Origin: Bordetella parapertussis
GTDB taxonomy: Bacteria; Pseudomonadota; Gammaproteobacteria; Burkholderiales; Burkholderiaceae_C
Assembly: GCA_945900695.1 (NCBI GenBank)
Contig: CAMDJU010000187.1
Location: forward strand, 1 to 5,557
Direction of reading: 5' to 3'
Length of the DNA stretch: 5,557 nt
The position numbers and the translations under genes are program-made. Below, piece after piece: positions 4,254-5,557 of the stretch. The first letter of the stretch is position 1, and the number at the start of each line of letters is the position of its first letter. The notes below the pieces were generated by a model. It did not search any database. It was not told the origin of the DNA and was given only the letters and a program-made list of their open reading frames with translations.

Positions 4254-5557
4254 ATGACCGAATCCACTTCCGATTACCGCAACACCCTCAACCTGCCCGA
4301 CACGCCCTTCCCCATGCGGGGCGACTTGCCCAAACGCGAACCGGCGTGGGCCAAGGCGTGGTCTGAGCAAGGGCTTTACAAACAACTGCGCGTGACGCGC
4401 CACGGCCAACCGCTGTTTGTGCTGCACGACGGCCCGCCTTACGCCAACGGGAAATTGCACATTGGACACGCACTGAACAAAGTGCTCAAAGACATGATCG
4501 TGAAAAGTCGCCAATTGGCGGGCTTTGATGCGCAATACATCCCCGGTTGGGACTGCCACGGCCTCCCGATTGAAAACGCCATCGAAAAGTTGCATGGTCG
4601 CAAGCTCTCTAGAGACGATATGCAGGCCAAAAGCCGCGCCTTTGCCACCGAGCAAATCGACCAACAACGCGAAGACTTCCAACGCTTAGGCGTTTTGGGC
4701 GACTGGGAGCGCCCCTACCGCACCATGGACCCCGCCAACGAGGCCGGCGAAATCCGCGCCTTCAAGCGGGTGATCGAGCGCGGCTTTGTCTACCGCGGCT
4801 TGAAGCCTGTGTATTGGTGTTTCGATTGTGGCTCGTCCTTGGCCGAATTTGAAATTGAATACGCCGATAAAAAAAGCGACACGCTGGATGTGGCATTTTT
4901 GTGCGCCCAACCTGACAAACTGGCCCAAGCTTTCGGCCTGTCTCAGTTGGACAAAGAAGCTTTTGCGGTCATCTGGACCACCACGGCTTGGACCATTCCC
5001 GCCAACCAAGCGCTGAACCTCAACCCCGAGTTGATCTATGCGCTTGTCGACACCGCCCAAGGTTTGTATATCTGCGCTGAGAGCTTGGTGGACAAGTGTT
5101 TGGAGCGTTGGCAACTCAGCGGCAACGTGGTCGCTACCTGCAAAGGCCATGCGCTGGACCTGATCGAATTTCACCACCCACTGTCGCATGTGGATGCAGG
5201 CTACCAGCGAACCGCGCCTGTTTACCTGGCCGACTACGCCACCGCCGACGACGGCACCGGCATCGTGCACAGCGCCCCTGCTTATGGCGTGGACGACTTC
5301 AACTCCTGCGTCGCGCACGGCATGAAGTACACCGACATATTGAACCCCGTGCAAGGCAATGGCGCTTATGCCGCCGACTTCCCGCTCTTTGCCGGTCATC
5401 ACATTTGGAAAGCCGTGCCAGTCATTTTGGCGGCACTGAAAAACGCCAACCGCTTGATGGCCACCCATGGCATCACCCACAGCTACCCGCATTGCTGGCG
5501 TCACAAAACACCGGTGATTTACCGCGCCGCAGCGCAGTGGTTTATTCGCATGGACGA
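4254..5557 (+). CDS. ileS: Isoleucyl-tRNA synthetase, N-terminal 434 residues (cut by window edge)
   Basis: This class I aminoacyl-tRNA synthetase charges tRNA-Ile in the cytoplasm. The frame is open to the right edge and covers somewhat under half of a roughly 940-residue enzyme. The Rossmann domain carries [12 protein letters not shown] (61-72; HIGH is 69-72) and [10 protein letters not shown] (98-107). The inserted CP1 editing domain, which hydrolyses Val-tRNA-Ile, shows [11 protein letters not shown] (241-251) and [16 protein letters not shown] (334-349), with D348 as the likely editing aspartate. [10 protein letters not shown] (411-420) marks the return to the catalytic core. KMSKS and the C-terminal zinc-binding part lie outside the window. 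The ATG at 4254 gives a family-like N-terminus, [20 protein letters not shown]. Upstream there is only GAG 7 nt away as a weak ribosome binding site. The gene is probably cotranscribed with ribF, and I see no T-box leader. Confidence 0.97.
   Translation, partial: MTESTSDYRNTLNLPDTPFPMRGDLPKREPAWAKAWSEQGLYKQLRVTRHGQPLFVLHDGPPYANGKLHIGHALNKVLKDMIVKSRQLAGFDAQYIPGWDCHGLPIENAIEKLHGRKLSRDDMQAKSRAFATEQIDQQREDFQRLGVLGDWERPYRTMDPANEAGEIRAFKRVIERGFVYRGLKPVYWCFDCGSSLAEFEIEYADKKSDTLDVAFLCAQPDKLAQAFGLSQLDKEAFAVIWTTTAWTIPANQALNLNPELIYALVDTAQGLYICAESLVDKCLERWQLSGNVVATCKGHALDLIEFHHPLSHVDAGYQRTAPVYLADYATADDGTGIVHSAPAYGVDDFNSCVAHGMKYTDILNPVQGNGAYAADFPLFAGHHIWKAVPVILAALKNANRLMATHGITHSYPHCWRHKTPVIYRAAAQWFIRMD

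Noticed and set aside
4188..4682. 164-codon minus-strand open frame over the start of ileS
   Set aside because: It is antisense to the HIGH-motif region, with no family features of its own.
4686..5504. 272-codon minus-strand open frame opposite ileS
   Set aside because: It is a shadow of ileS; the plus strand encodes conserved synthetase motifs throughout. Long antisense frames are common at this GC content.
1..5557. CRISPR array, insertion sequence, attachment site or tRNA gene
   Set aside because: No regularly spaced repeats, transposase frame, long terminal inverted repeats or cloverleaf-like sequence could be seen on either strand.

Overview
The window looks like chromosomal DNA of a betaproteobacterium in the Burkholderiales, most likely a Comamonadaceae relative. 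This rests on three things: the moderately high GC content, the frequent use of TTG for leucine, and the ribF-ileS gene pair next to purN and a small HNH protein, all with protein sequences of betaproteobacterial character. No database search was possible, so the genus is open. Codon use looks uniform, and I see no insertion sequence, integrase, tRNA, rRNA or CRISPR array.

Layout: positions 1-1696 hold two acyl-CoA dehydrogenase genes on the minus strand, 3 bp apart and in one operon. They resemble the large and small subunits of pimeloyl-CoA dehydrogenase (PimC/PimD type), and the small subunit runs off the left edge. A 115-bp divergent spacer (1697-1811) contains a perfect 12-bp palindrome that is a good candidate operator. 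purN (1812-2411, plus strand) follows; it encodes phosphoribosylglycinamide formyltransferase. A bulged hairpin with a T-rich tail separates it from a convergent gene for a stand-alone HNH endonuclease-like protein (2463-3020, minus strand), which starts with TTG behind a near-perfect Shine-Dalgarno sequence. A second divergent spacer (3021-3149) carries two inverted repeats and a -10-like box. Beyond it lie ribF (3150-4169; FAD synthetase/riboflavin kinase) and the first 434 codons of ileS (4254-5557; isoleucyl-tRNA synthetase), both on the plus strand and cut by the right edge.

How the genes relate: the acyl-CoA dehydrogenases need FAD, and RibF makes FMN and FAD, but nothing in the sequence shows that this adjacency is functional. 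purN, ribF and ileS are housekeeping genes, while the acyl-CoA dehydrogenase pair is a catabolic module and the HNH gene has no known partner here. The three housekeeping starts lack a convincing Shine-Dalgarno sequence, whereas the large dehydrogenase subunit and the HNH gene have good ones.

I did not find a clearly new multi-gene system. The points most worth following up are the operator-like palindrome, the split dehydrogenase whose small subunit lacks the canonical ACAD signature, the uncharacterised HNH protein with its repeat-rich promoter region, and the possibly leaderless purN.
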